Shown in pieces: positions 54,906 to 62,903 of a stretch of DNA of 64,000 nt (position 1 is its first letter; the number at the start of each line of letters is the position of its first letter). This DNA comes from Flavobacterium fluviatile (lineage in GTDB: Bacteria; Bacteroidota; Bacteroidia; Flavobacteriales; Flavobacteriaceae), in NCBI RefSeq assembly GCF_010645065.1, contig NZ_JAADZW010000004.1, forward strand, positions 62,001 through 126,000. Reading direction: 5' to 3'. The notes beneath the pieces are model-generated. The model did not search any database. It had not been told where the DNA came from and was given only the letters and a program-made list of their open reading frames with translations. A program made the position numbers and the translations under genes.

Positions 54906-55182
54906 ACCATTTCTTTGGTTAAATATTGCTTTGTTCTTCTAATAAAAGTACAATTATCAAATTAAAGACCGATTAATTTTTGATATTAAAGAAGTGAAAA
55001 GACTTTAATCTAAATTGCTGATTTTTAATGAATAATATCGATACATCTGCTCTGAAATTACATATTCCATCAAAAAAATTTAATCTTTCTCTGTTTGTCA
55101 TTAATACAGTTTAATGTATAAACATGTGAAATATGTAAATAATTATGAAAAATTATGTAAGATTTTTTTCTTACACTGTTCA
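54906..55182. other. AT-rich leader region without visible features
   Basis: Non-coding DNA between the flippase promoter and hairpin array 1. I see no gene here. Confidence 0.4.
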
Positions 55183-55190
55183 TAAATTTG
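55183..55190 (+). promoter_or_regulatory. -7-like box before hairpin array 1
   Basis: TAAATTTG matches TAnnTTTG exactly. A transcript from it would begin near 55196, at the first hairpin. The -33 region is only a T-run. Confidence 0.45.
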
Positions 55191-55460
55191 CTTCACAGGG
55201 ATTGAGAAAGCTAAATACAACCCTTATAAAAAAGGAAGCACTGGGACTGATAAAGCTTGTTTGTTCCCATAAAAGACAAAGCAAAAAGGGATTGATTCTG
55301 CTGTATTGTAACCCTAAAAAAACAGAGCACTGGGACTGATAAAGCTAGTTTGTTCCCATAAAAGACAAAGCACAGGGATTGATTCTGCTGAAATGTAACC
55401 CTTTAAAAAACAGAGCACTGGGACTAATAAAGCTAGTTTGTTCCCATAAAAGACAAAGCA
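55190..55460 (+). repeat. Hairpin array 1: six units
   Basis: Six units ending at 55240, 55283, 55329, 55372, 55417 and 55460. Each has a short stem around a loop holding GCT, then an A-rich linker ending in AGCA. Units 2, 4 and 6 are exactly 43 bp with stem TGGGA/TCCCA. Units 1, 3 and 5 have stem AGGG plus a bulged A and TT, pairing with AA and CCCT. The linkers are ATAAAAGACAAAGCA or similar. No unique spacers and no plausible ORF. Confidence 0.9.
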
Positions 55461-55494
55461 TTGCAGATTCATCTAATAAGTCTGTTTAACAATT

Positions 55495-55552
55495 TTATAA
55501 AATGGTATTGATTCTCAATTTTTTGGGGAAGTTGAGGATCACCATTTTATAA
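55495..55552 (+). other. Terminal hairpin of array 1
   Basis: Arm ATAAAATGGT pairs with ACCATTTTAT, and inside it GATTCTCAA pairs with TTGAGGATC through one T-G position. The same kind of hairpin closes array 2. Confidence 0.8.
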
Positions 55553-55582
55553 GTTTAATTTCTAAAAATATCTACACTATAT

Positions 55583-55613
55583 AAAAAATGCCGGCATATT
55601 GTTGGCATTTTTG
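55583..55613 (+). terminator. Terminator-like hairpin after array 1
   Basis: AAAAATGCC and GGCATTTTT with T-rich tail on the + strand, 30 bp after the terminal hairpin. Confidence 0.6.
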
Positions 55614-55615
55614 GT

Positions 55616-55883
55616 TTTTATAGAAATTTTATATTTCGAAAATCCTGAATAAAGTTATTAGCATAACTTATGCCTGAATCAGAATTTTAATGTAATATAA
55701 AATTTAAGAAATCATTAATTTAAATAATTTAAAGAAATTAATCACCTGTATATCTTTAACTTAGCTTTTATAACTTTTCTTAATTACATAAATAAAATGA
55801 AATATCACTAAATATGGGTATTGTGGTTCTCATGTTATTTATAAATATTTGCAATAACAAAACAGAATGATTCTATATAATAC
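55616..55883. other. AT-rich spacer between the two hairpin arrays
   Basis: No ORF or array unit is visible; it includes the promoter-like signal at 55821-55851. Confidence 0.4.
55821..55851 (+). promoter_or_regulatory. Near-consensus promoter before hairpin array 2
   Basis: TTG at 55821-55823, a 20-bp spacer, then AATATTTG at 55844-55851 (one mismatch to TAnnTTTG). Start of transcription would be near 55858. Confidence 0.35.
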
Positions 55884-56393
55884 AAGGGATTAATTTAGCT
55901 GACAGTGACCCTTAAAAAAAACAAAGCATTGGGTATTATTAAGCTATTTTGTTCCCATAAAAAACAAAGCATTAGGATGAGAGCTGATAACCTACTAAAA
56001 AAATAAAGCATTGGGATTTATGAAGCTAATTTGTTCCCATAAAAAACAAAGCATTAGGATGAGAGCTGATAACCTACTAAAAAAATAAAGCATTGGGATT
56101 TATAAAGCTAATTTGTTCCCATAAAAAACAAAGCATAATAGGATTAACCAGCTGTGTAACCTAATTAAAAACAAAGCATAACAGGTATTTAGCTATTTGT
56201 GCCTAAAAACAAAGCAAGGGATTAAATCAGCTGTGTAACCCTAACAAAAAAAAACAAAGCAATGGGATTAATAAAGCTAGTTTGTTCCCATAAAAAACAA
56301 AGCAAAGGGATTGATTAAAGCTAAAATGTAACCCTATAAAAGACAGAGCATTGGGATTAATAAAGCTAGTTTGTTCCCATAAAAAACAAAGCA
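55884..56393 (+). repeat. Hairpin array 2: twelve units
   Basis: Units end at 55928, 55971, 56010, 56053, 56092, 56135, 56178, 56216, 56261, 56304, 56350 and 56393. Units 2, 4, 6, 10 and 12 are 43 bp with TGGG/CCCA stems. The others are 38-46 bp with stems AAGGG/CCCTT, TAGG/CCTA, AGGT/GCCT or AGGG/CCCT. All have GCT in the loop and an AAAGCA- or GAGCA-type linker end. Units 3-4 (55972-56053) and 5-6 (56054-56135) are an 82-bp duplication with one difference. Confidence 0.92.
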
Positions 56394-56412
56394 ATTGGGA
56401 TATTTCCACCAA

Positions 56413-56471
56413 AATCTTTAAAATGGGACTGATTCTTGGGAAAAGAATTCTCAGGAATCACCATTTTAAAA
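56413..56471 (+). other. Terminal hairpin of array 2
   Basis: TTTAAAATGG pairs with CCATTTTAAA and TGATTC with GAATCA. An inner stem TTGGGAA/TTCTCAG closes through two wobble positions. It is the counterpart of the hairpin at 55495. Confidence 0.8.
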
Positions 56472-56499
56472 TCTAATTTAAGAATAATGGGGAATTCTT

Positions 56500-56544
56500 A
56501 AATACAAAAAGAGCCTGCAAGTAATTGCAGGCTCTTTTGTATTT
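56500..56544. terminator. Bidirectional terminator of atpG
   Basis: AAATACAAAA(A)GAGCCTGCAA-GTAA-TTGCAGGCTCTTTTGTATTT, a long perfect stem with A and T runs. It ends the ATP synthase transcript and could also end a + strand transcript of array 2. Confidence 0.92.
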
Positions 56545-56556
56545 ACTTTTAAAACT

Positions 56557-57417
56557 CTATCCGTTCAATGCTTCTGCTCCACCAACAATTTCTAAAATCT
56601 CGTTAGTAATAGCTGCCTGACGTGCTTTATTATAAGTCAGTTTCAATTGGTTTCTTAATTCAGTTGCGTTGTCAGTTGCTTTGTGCATTGCTGTCATACG
56701 CGCTCCATGTTCTGAAGCAAACGAATCACGAATACCTTTATATAATTGTGTCTTTAATGATTTTGGAATCAAAGTCAAAACAATTTCTTCTTTTGAAGGT
56801 TCGAAAATATAATCTCCGACAGAAACTGATTTGTCAGCTTTAATTGGAGCTAAAGGCAAAAACTGCTCAACCTGAACAATTTGAGTCGCAGCATTTTTAA
56901 ACTGATTATAAACCAATTCAATTCTGTCGTACTCTCCAGATAAAAATCTTTCAGTCAGATTATCAGCAATTGCAGCAACATTATCAAAAGTCAAATGATC
57001 AAAAATTGCATTATGATGACCGTGAACTTTATGAGTTTTAGCCAAAACATCGTTACCCTTTTTACCAATAGGAAAAACATCAACCTGTTTTCCTGCGTAA
57101 AATTCAGTACGGTTTTTGATTTCTTTGATTACGTTTGAATTGAATGCACCGCATAAACCTCTGTTAGAAGTTATTGCTACAAGCAATACTTTTTTTACTT
57201 CACGTTGTGTTGTGTAAGCCCCTCCTACTTCACCTTCAAGTGTAGCAGAAAGATTTTGCAGCAACTCTGTTAATTTCTCGGCATAAGGGCGCATTGCAGT
57301 GATTGCATCTTGTGCTTTCTTAAGCTTTGCAGCAGAAACCATTTTCATAGCCGATGTGATTTGCATCGTCGATGAAACGGAAGTAATTCTATTACGGATT
57401 TCCTTTAAATTTGCCAT
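56557..57417 (-). CDS. atpG: ATP synthase F1 gamma subunit
   Basis: A 286-residue central-stalk protein. The N-terminal MANLKEIRNRITSVSSTMQITSAMKMVSAAKL and C-terminal RMTAMHKATDNATELRNQLKLTYNKARQAAITNEILEIVGGAEAL are diagnostic. It rotates inside the alpha/beta hexamer. Last gene of this operon, closed by a strong terminator. Confidence 0.97.
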   Translation of the reverse strand: MANLKEIRNRITSVSSTMQITSAMKMVSAAKLKKAQDAITAMRPYAEKLTELLQNLSATLEGEVGGAYTTQREVKKVLLVAITSNRGLCGAFNSNVIKEIKNRTEFYAGKQVDVFPIGKKGNDVLAKTHKVHGHHNAIFDHLTFDNVAAIADNLTERFLSGEYDRIELVYNQFKNAATQIVQVEQFLPLAPIKADKSVSVGDYIFEPSKEEIVLTLIPKSLKTQLYKGIRDSFASEHGARMTAMHKATDNATELRNQLKLTYNKARQAAITNEILEIVGGAEALNG

Positions 57418-57446
57418 CTATTAATTAGAAAATGCGACAATTTGAA

Positions 57447-57492
57447 AATTAGATAATTAAAAAATGCAGAAACATTCTCTAATTATCTAATT
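57447..57492. repeat. Intergenic inverted repeat between atpA and atpG
   Basis: AATTAGATAATT (57447-57458) and AATTATCTAATT (57481-57492) form a perfect 12-bp stem, and a further ATTATCTAATTAG follows. It could set RNA stability or uneven subunit expression; this is inference. Confidence 0.6.
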
Positions 57493-57506
57493 TACGAATT
57501 ATCTAA

Positions 57507-59084
57507 TTAGTTATATTTTGCTGAAACTTCTTTTGCTGCTTTTTCAATAACATCAGTAATGTTGTCATCTAGTTTACCAGCTTTCAATGCGTTAAGCGTA
57601 TCTTTATGTTTACTGTTTAAGTAAGAAATGAAATCAGCTTCAAATTCTTTTACTTTATTTACAGGAACGTTTCTTAATAAGTTTTTAGATCCGGCGTAAA
57701 TAATTGCAACTTGGTTTTCAACAGGATAAGGATCATTTAAACCTTGTTTTAAGATTTCAACGTTTCTTTTTCCTTTTTCGATTACGTTTAAAGTAACAGA
57801 ATCCAGGTCTGAACCAAATTTAGCAAAAGCTTCTAATTCACGGAATTGAGCCTGGTCTAATTTTAAAGTTCCGGAAACTTTTTTCATTGATTTAATCTGT
57901 GCATTACCTCCAACACGAGATACAGAGATACCTACGTTGATTGCAGGACGAACTCCAGAGTTGAACAAATCTCCATCAAGGAAAATCTGACCATCTGTAA
58001 TCGAAATTACGTTTGTTGGGATATAGGCAGAAACGTCACCAGCCTGAGTTTCGATAATTGGCAAAGCAGTTAATGAACCACCACCTTTTACGATAGACTT
58101 GATAGAATCTGGTAAATCGTTCATGTTTTTAGCAATACCATCATCAGCGATTACTTTACAAGCACGCTCTAATAAACGAGAGTGTAAGTAGAAAACGTCT
58201 CCAGGATATGCCTCACGTCCCGGTGGTCTTCTTAATAAAAGAGAAACCTCACGGTAAGCAACAGCTTGTTTAGATAAATCATCATACACAATAAGTGCAG
58301 GACGGCCAGAATCTCTAAAGTACTCTCCAATTGCAGCACCTGCGAAAGGAGCATAAACCTGCATTGGAGCTGGATCAGAAGCATTTGCAGCAACAATAAC
58401 TGTATAAGCCATTGCACCTTTTTCTTCTAACATTTTTGCGATTCCTGCTACAGTTGAAGCTTTTTGTCCAATTGCAACATATATACAGAATACAGGTTTT
58501 CCTGCATCGTAAAATTCTTTTTGATTTAAGATTGTATCGATACAAACAGTTGATTTACCTGTCTGACGGTCACCGATTACAAGCTCACGCTGACCACGAC
58601 CTACAGGGATCATAGCATCTACTGCTTTTACTCCTGTTTGTAATGGTTCAGTTACCGGCTGACGGAAAATAACACCAGGTGCTTTTCTTTCCAAAGGCAT
58701 TTCGTATAAGTCTCCACCAATTGGTCCTTTTCCATCAATTGGAAAACCAAGAGTATTTACTACACGACCTACCATTTGCTCACCTACTTTAAGAGAAGCA
58801 ATACGTTGAGTTCTTTTTGCTGTTGATCCTTCTTTGATACCAGTTGATGGTCCTAAAAGTACCACACCTACATTGTCTTCTTCAAGGTTCAGTACAATAG
58901 CTTCAAGTCCGTTTTCAAATTCAACTAACTCACCATATTGTACATTAGACAGCCCGTAAACACGAGCAATACCATCCCCTACCTGAAGTACCGTTCCTAC
59001 TTCCTCTAGCGTAGCACCAGATTCAAAACCTTCTACTTGCTTTCTTAATATTGCTGAAATTTCAGCAGGTTTGATTTCCGCCAT
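57507..59084 (-). CDS. atpA: ATP synthase F1 alpha subunit
   Basis: A 525-residue subunit with P-loop GDRQTGKST (about 171-179), [13 protein letters not shown], and [41 protein letters not shown], the hallmark of alpha subunits. It carries the non-catalytic nucleotide site. It lies between atpH and atpG; the 89-bp gap to atpG holds an inverted repeat. Confidence 0.98.
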   Translation of the reverse strand: MAEIKPAEISAILRKQVEGFESGATLEEVGTVLQVGDGIARVYGLSNVQYGELVEFENGLEAIVLNLEEDNVGVVLLGPSTGIKEGSTAKRTQRIASLKVGEQMVGRVVNTLGFPIDGKGPIGGDLYEMPLERKAPGVIFRQPVTEPLQTGVKAVDAMIPVGRGQRELVIGDRQTGKSTVCIDTILNQKEFYDAGKPVFCIYVAIGQKASTVAGIAKMLEEKGAMAYTVIVAANASDPAPMQVYAPFAGAAIGEYFRDSGRPALIVYDDLSKQAVAYREVSLLLRRPPGREAYPGDVFYLHSRLLERACKVIADDGIAKNMNDLPDSIKSIVKGGGSLTALPIIETQAGDVSAYIPTNVISITDGQIFLDGDLFNSGVRPAINVGISVSRVGGNAQIKSMKKVSGTLKLDQAQFRELEAFAKFGSDLDSVTLNVIEKGKRNVEILKQGLNDPYPVENQVAIIYAGSKNLLRNVPVNKVKEFEADFISYLNSKHKDTLNALKAGKLDDNITDVIEKAAKEVSAKYN

Positions 59085-59122
59085 CTTAATTTATAATTTA
59101 GACACTTTTTGTGTTATAAAAA

Positions 59123-59656
59123 CTAATTACTTAACTCTCTCTTTAATACTTGTAATCTGTTTGCAACTGAAGCGTTATATTGCTGATCACCTATTCTTAA
59201 AATAAATCCTCCAATAATTGCCGGATCTACTACATTTTCAATTGTAATTTTCTTATCTGATAAAGTTGCAATTTTAGCTAAAACTTTAGCTTCTAAAGCA
59301 GCGTCCATTGGGATTGCTGTCGTCACTTTTGCTACTTGTATTCCGTTGCCTTCATCAAATACTTTGCTGTATTCTACTGCAATTGCTTCTAAAATTTCAA
59401 ATCTTTTGTTTTCGAATAATAAATGAAATAAACCTTTTGTTACACCATTTACATTTGCAAAAACTTCCAAAAGAGCACTCTCTTTAACTTCAACTGTTGT
59501 TGTTGGGTTTTGAATAAAGTTACTCAATTCAGTATTTGTTTCAATTGCCTCAGCAATTGATTTCATATCGTTATTAACAGCTTCGGCAACACCTTTAGAG
59601 TTTGCTAAGTCCAGAATTGCTTTTGCATAACGAATTGCTGCTCTTGTACTTGCCAT
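59123..59656 (-). CDS. atpH: ATP synthase F1 delta subunit
   Basis: A 177-residue stator protein (OSCP/delta): ASTRAAIRYAKAILDLANSKGVAEAVN at the N-terminus and VDPAIIGGFILRIGDQQYNASVANRLQVLKREL at the C-terminus, both standard. It links F1 to the b subunit stalk. 4 bp after atpF. Confidence 0.96.
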   Translation of the reverse strand: MASTRAAIRYAKAILDLANSKGVAEAVNNDMKSIAEAIETNTELSNFIQNPTTTVEVKESALLEVFANVNGVTKGLFHLLFENKRFEILEAIAVEYSKVFDEGNGIQVAKVTTAIPMDAALEAKVLAKIATLSDKKITIENVVDPAIIGGFILRIGDQQYNASVANRLQVLKRELSN

Positions 59657-59660
59657 AATC

Positions 59661-60161
59661 TTAGTTTAGCTTTACGTCACCTAACATTTTCTCAACTAAT
59701 TTAGTTTGAGATTCTTTGTTAGATAATTCTTCTTTCAATAATTTCTCAGCAATGCTTAATGATAAAGTCGAAACCTGAGATTTCAATTCAGCCATAGCAG
59801 CATTTTTTTCACTTTCGATAGCCGCTTTAGCCTGCTCGATCATTTTTTGACCCTGAGCCTGAGCTTCGTTTTTAGAATCAGCAATCATCTTCTCTCTCAT
59901 TTCGCGAGCTTCTTTTAACATAGCATCACGTTCTGCACGAGCTTCGTTTAATATTCTTTGATTATCTGCCTGAAGATTTTCCATTTCTTTTCTTGCATTT
60001 TCAGCAGAAAGTAATGCATCTTTAATACCTTGCTCCCTAGTATTAACAGCATCTAGAATTGGTTTCCAAGCGAATTTTTTCAACAAAAATATTAATCCAA
60101 CAAATATCAATATTTGCCAAAAGAACAAACCGAACTCAAACTGATTTATTAACTTATCCAT
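59661..60161 (-). CDS. atpF: ATP synthase Fo b subunit
   Basis: A 166-residue peripheral-stalk protein. One N-terminal membrane helix (GLFFWQILIFVGLIFLLKKFAW) and a long charged helix rich in Ala, Glu and Lys. It forms the dimeric stalk bound to delta. Between atpE and atpH. Confidence 0.96.
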   Translation of the reverse strand: MDKLINQFEFGLFFWQILIFVGLIFLLKKFAWKPILDAVNTREQGIKDALLSAENARKEMENLQADNQRILNEARAERDAMLKEAREMREKMIADSKNEAQAQGQKMIEQAKAAIESEKNAAMAELKSQVSTLSLSIAEKLLKEELSNKESQTKLVEKMLGDVKLN

Positions 60162-60284
60162 TATATATGATTATAAATTTTAATTGATGTTTTTTTAAAT
60201 TGCATTTCTGAAAAGCAATTTTTAATGTTTTAATTTAAACAATAGTTACAACCAACCGTTGCAACTATTGCTTTTGTGTTTTAA

Positions 60285-60476
60285 TTAAGCAGCGAATAAT
60301 GCAGCGAAACCAATACCTTCAATAAGTGCAGCAGCGATAAGCATAGCTGTTTGGATTTTTCCAGAAGCTTCAGGCTGACGAGCGATAGCGTCCATTGCTG
60401 AACCACCGATTCTACCAATTCCTAATGCTGCTCCGATTACGATTAATCCTGCTCCAACGATATTTGGAATTTCCAT
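60285..60476 (-). CDS. atpE: ATP synthase Fo c subunit
   Basis: A 63-residue helical hairpin. The polar loop is ARQPEA (32-37) and the ion-carrying carboxylate is Glu53 in AALIEGIGF. The residue after Glu53 is Gly and the Gln of Na+-binding rings is missing from the first helix, so proton coupling is expected. Forms the rotor ring. Confidence 0.97.
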   Translation of the reverse strand: MEIPNIVGAGLIVIGAALGIGRIGGSAMDAIARQPEASGKIQTAMLIAAALIEGIGFAALFAA

Positions 60477-60578
60477 AATATATATAATTAAAAATTAAAC
60501 ATTCAATTTGATTTTTAGACTTTAGATTTAGACTTTAGATTTTTGCAAATCTGAAATCCGGATTCTGAAATCTAATTT

Positions 60579-61730
60579 TTAGTGGTGTCCCTCCTCTTCG
60601 TGGTGGTGCTCCTCTACTGCTGAACCAAAATATAGTGCAGACAGCATTGTGAAAATATAGGCTTGTAAAAATGCTACCAGAATTTCAAGTATAGAAAGTA
60701 CAAATGATAATCCGAATGATAATGTACTTCCGATCCAGCTTTTAAAAATGAACATTAAACCAATGATACTCATTAATACGATGTGACCAGCAAAAATGTT
60801 TGCATACAAACGAATCATTAACGAGAATGGTTTAATAAAAACCCCCAACAACTCAATCGGTGCTAAAATAATTCGCATTGGTTTTGGAACTCCCGGCATC
60901 CAGAAAATGTGACCCCAGTAATTTTTATTTGCTGAAAAGTTTGTTATTAAGAAAGTAAGGATTGCTAAAGCAAACGTAACTGTAAAGTTTCCTGTTGCGT
61001 TAATTCCCAGTGGCGTTAATCCGAAGATATTTAAAAACAATACAAAGAAGAAAATTGTTAACAAATAGCTCATGTATTTTTTATAATGTTTTTCTCCAAT
61101 GTTTGGAATTGCAACATCATCACGAATAAAAAGCACTAAAGGTTCAAAAATTCTACCAACTCCAGAAGCAATTCCTCCGTTTTTAGCATATGATTTTGCC
61201 AAGCTTGTAAATAACCAGAACATTAACAAAGCGGCAACCATAATAGAAAGTACCGTTTTTGTAATTGAAAAGTCTAAAGGACGAACATTTGTTGGGTGAC
61301 CTGTTTTTTCATCTTCTGAAATTGTTCCCGTAGCATCTGTTCTGTAAATTTTTCCATCGTGGTGATTTATCGCGTAATAGTTACCATTTGATTCCGCTAC
61401 TGAATGACCATGATTAAATTTTGAAGAAGAAAAAATATGAAGGCCATTATCCCAAATTATAACCGGTAATGGAAAACCATAATATTTACCAGTTTCATCA
61501 TCCTGAGTTAAAGTAAAATCATGAGAGTCCAGAACGTGGTGACCAATAAATGCCTTAATCTTAGATTTAACATCTGTCGGTTCTGTATGATGTCCTTCTG
61601 AAACGGCTCCATGAGCTTCTTCAGTTTGAACATGCGCTGAGTCTTTTTCAGTATTTGAAAAGCTCATTAGTGGAAGACAAGCTATTAAAGCTGCAAGAAT
61701 AAATCTGAGTGGTTTGTGTGAAATCACCAT
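60579..61730 (-). CDS. atpB: ATP synthase Fo a subunit with extended N-terminus
   Basis: A 383-residue a subunit, longer than the usual 250-280. It begins with a signal-like helix (FILAALIACLPLMSF) and a histidine-rich polar region to about residue 155. The conserved core follows, with the essential arginine in LMIRLYANIFAGHIVL and a C-terminal EEHHHEEEGHH tail. Such extended forms are known in Bacteroidetes. A TACCTTTG -7 box lies at 61772-61779 (minus). Confidence 0.94.
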   Translation of the reverse strand: MVISHKPLRFILAALIACLPLMSFSNTEKDSAHVQTEEAHGAVSEGHHTEPTDVKSKIKAFIGHHVLDSHDFTLTQDDETGKYYGFPLPVIIWDNGLHIFSSSKFNHGHSVAESNGNYYAINHHDGKIYRTDATGTISEDEKTGHPTNVRPLDFSITKTVLSIMVAALLMFWLFTSLAKSYAKNGGIASGVGRIFEPLVLFIRDDVAIPNIGEKHYKKYMSYLLTIFFFVLFLNIFGLTPLGINATGNFTVTFALAILTFLITNFSANKNYWGHIFWMPGVPKPMRIILAPIELLGVFIKPFSLMIRLYANIFAGHIVLMSIIGLMFIFKSWIGSTLSFGLSFVLSILEILVAFLQAYIFTMLSALYFGSAVEEHHHEEEGHH

Positions 61731-61771
61731 ATCGTGGAAAATCTTATTTTTTACGTTTCTAAAATTTGGTG

Positions 61772-61779
61772 CAAAGGTA
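61772..61779 (-). promoter_or_regulatory. -7 box before atpB
   Basis: TACCTTTG on the minus strand, an exact TAnnTTTG match 42 bp before the atpB ATG. It indicates that the main ATP synthase transcript begins here. Confidence 0.6.
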
Positions 61780-61847
61780 CATTTTTTATTAATATTAAAA
61801 AGGATATAAAAAATTATTTTTGAACCTTATTATACAGAATCACTGTT

Positions 61848-62240
61848 TTATAGCTTTTTATTTAATAATCCGACAGTTAAAAGCGTCTCAAATAACAAAA
61901 ACAAAATAAATGTTACAAAAAAGTTAGTTTTTTCAACAGATACGTTATGAATTTTATCGGATAAAATTGGCTTTAATATTAAATAGGACAAAAACATTTG
62001 AATAAAAGTTCCCAACATAAAAAACATTCCTATGCTGTCAAATTTATCCTTTTCAAGCTTTAATAGTACCACTAATAAAATTGTCGCAAATACTGAAAAG
62101 ATTAAATACAAAATTTCCAGGCTGTAATGAAAATTACTGTCGTTGACTTTTAAAAAATAAAAAGCTACCTTATGTATTATATAGGTAAAGAAGATGATAA
62201 AAAATAAATATAAAAGAGGTTTGTAATTTTTTAAAGGCAT
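61848..62240 (-). CDS. Small four-helix membrane protein of the atp locus
   Basis: A 130-residue protein with four hydrophobic segments (LLYLFFIIFFTYIIHKVAFYFL, LEILYLIFSVFATILLVVLL, FMLGTFIQMFLSYLIL, FFVTFILFLLFETLLTVGLL). I do not recognise a family. Position and topology resemble AtpI-like assembly factors for the c ring, and the next gene upstream is a shorter AtpZ-type protein; the role is thus an inference from place. Confidence 0.75.
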   Translation of the reverse strand: MPLKNYKPLLYLFFIIFFTYIIHKVAFYFLKVNDSNFHYSLEILYLIFSVFATILLVVLLKLEKDKFDSIGMFFMLGTFIQMFLSYLILKPILSDKIHNVSVEKTNFFVTFILFLLFETLLTVGLLNKKL

Positions 62241-62297
62241 TTTAAAATAATTTTATGCAAAGATGCAATATTTATTTAAAGCTCTTTAAAAGTAAAA

Positions 62298-62525
62298 TTA
62301 CTTTGTTTTATTGATTTCGTTCACCTGTCGAATAACGTTATACAGAGCAAGACCTACACCAACCATAACTAAAATCTTATTATAGTAAATTTTTGGACTC
62401 GGATGGTTTTCGTCCAGCCACGTTCCTAAATATGAAAACAAAAAAATAATAACACCCATTTGAATCGGAATATTGATGAGTGCAATCCATTTATTCCTTT
62501 GTTTTTTATTCGGTTCCTTTTCCAT
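62298..62525 (-). CDS. AtpZ/AtpI-like protein
   Basis: A 75-residue protein with two membrane helices (WIALINIPIQMGVIIFLFSYLGTWLD and KILVMVGVGLALYNVIRQV). These features and the place before atpB fit the AtpZ/AtpI family that helps ATP synthase assembly or ion supply. It overlaps the bactofilin gene upstream by 20 bp. Confidence 0.85.
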   Translation of the reverse strand: MEKEPNKKQRNKWIALINIPIQMGVIIFLFSYLGTWLDENHPSPKIYYNKILVMVGVGLALYNVIRQVNEINKTK

Positions 62526-62901
62526 CTTCTAATAGTATCACCGGATTGGAATTTAGCATTGTACATGTAGCCGTAAACTCAGCTCCTGGCTCGATAGACA
62601 ATTTTCCTACTGCCACTTCACCGTGAATACGTGCGGTTGCTTTTATATTAAGAACTTCTAAAACTTTTAGTTTTCCCTGAAATTCTCCTTCAATATCTGC
62701 ATTGTGGCAAATAATTTCTCCTTTTAAAACGCCTGATGGTCCGATAACTAATTTTCCCTGTGAAGTAAAATTTCCGATCAGCTCTCCATCCAGTCTGAAA
62801 TCAGCTTTAGAAACTATATCACCAATGATAGAAGTTCCTTCAACAATTCGGTTGGTTTTTCCTAAAAGTTCTGTTCCGCTTTTTTTTGCTTTTTCAAACA
62901 T
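62506..62901 (-). CDS. Bactofilin
   Basis: A 131-residue polymer-forming cytoskeletal protein: SIIGDIVSKADFRLDGELIGNFTSQGKLVIGPSGVLKGEIICHNADIEGEFQGKLKV is the usual right-handed beta-helix. Bactofilins form membrane-linked filaments that position envelope machinery. It starts 2 bp after the sprE stop and overlaps the AtpZ-like gene by 20 bp. Confidence 0.92.
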   Translation of the reverse strand: MFEKAKKSGTELLGKTNRIVEGTSIIGDIVSKADFRLDGELIGNFTSQGKLVIGPSGVLKGEIICHNADIEGEFQGKLKVLEVLNIKATARIHGEVAVGKLSIEPGAEFTATCTMLNSNPVILLEDGKGTE

Positions 62902-62903
62902 GA

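Larger units (their letters stand above)
55196..55615 (+). ncRNA. Candidate structured RNA 1 (multi-hairpin array)
   Basis: Proposed transcript from the TAAATTTG box through six hairpin units and the terminal hairpin to the terminator-like hairpin. The strand is chosen because G-U-type pairs occur in the stems when read as + strand RNA. No known RNA family is recognised. Transcription is not shown by the sequence. Confidence 0.45.
55858..56544 (+). ncRNA. Candidate structured RNA 2 (multi-hairpin array)
   Basis: Proposed transcript covering the twelve-unit array and its terminal hairpin, ending at the bidirectional terminator next to atpG. It has the same order of parts as candidate 1, which suggests that the whole element was duplicated. 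Family unknown; transcription inferred. Confidence 0.45.

Noticed and set aside
55145..55339. Reading frame of 64 codons in hairpin array 1
   Set aside because: It runs across repeat units, has no ribosome-binding context, and its product merely translates the repeats.
55190..56393. CRISPR array
   Set aside because: The unit has no constant repeat with unique spacers; units vary throughout but keep pairing, and no cas genes are in the window.
56227..56412. Minus-strand frame of 61 codons in hairpin array 2
   Set aside because: It is a translated repeat (LCFLWEQTSF-like words recur) and not a protein of its own.
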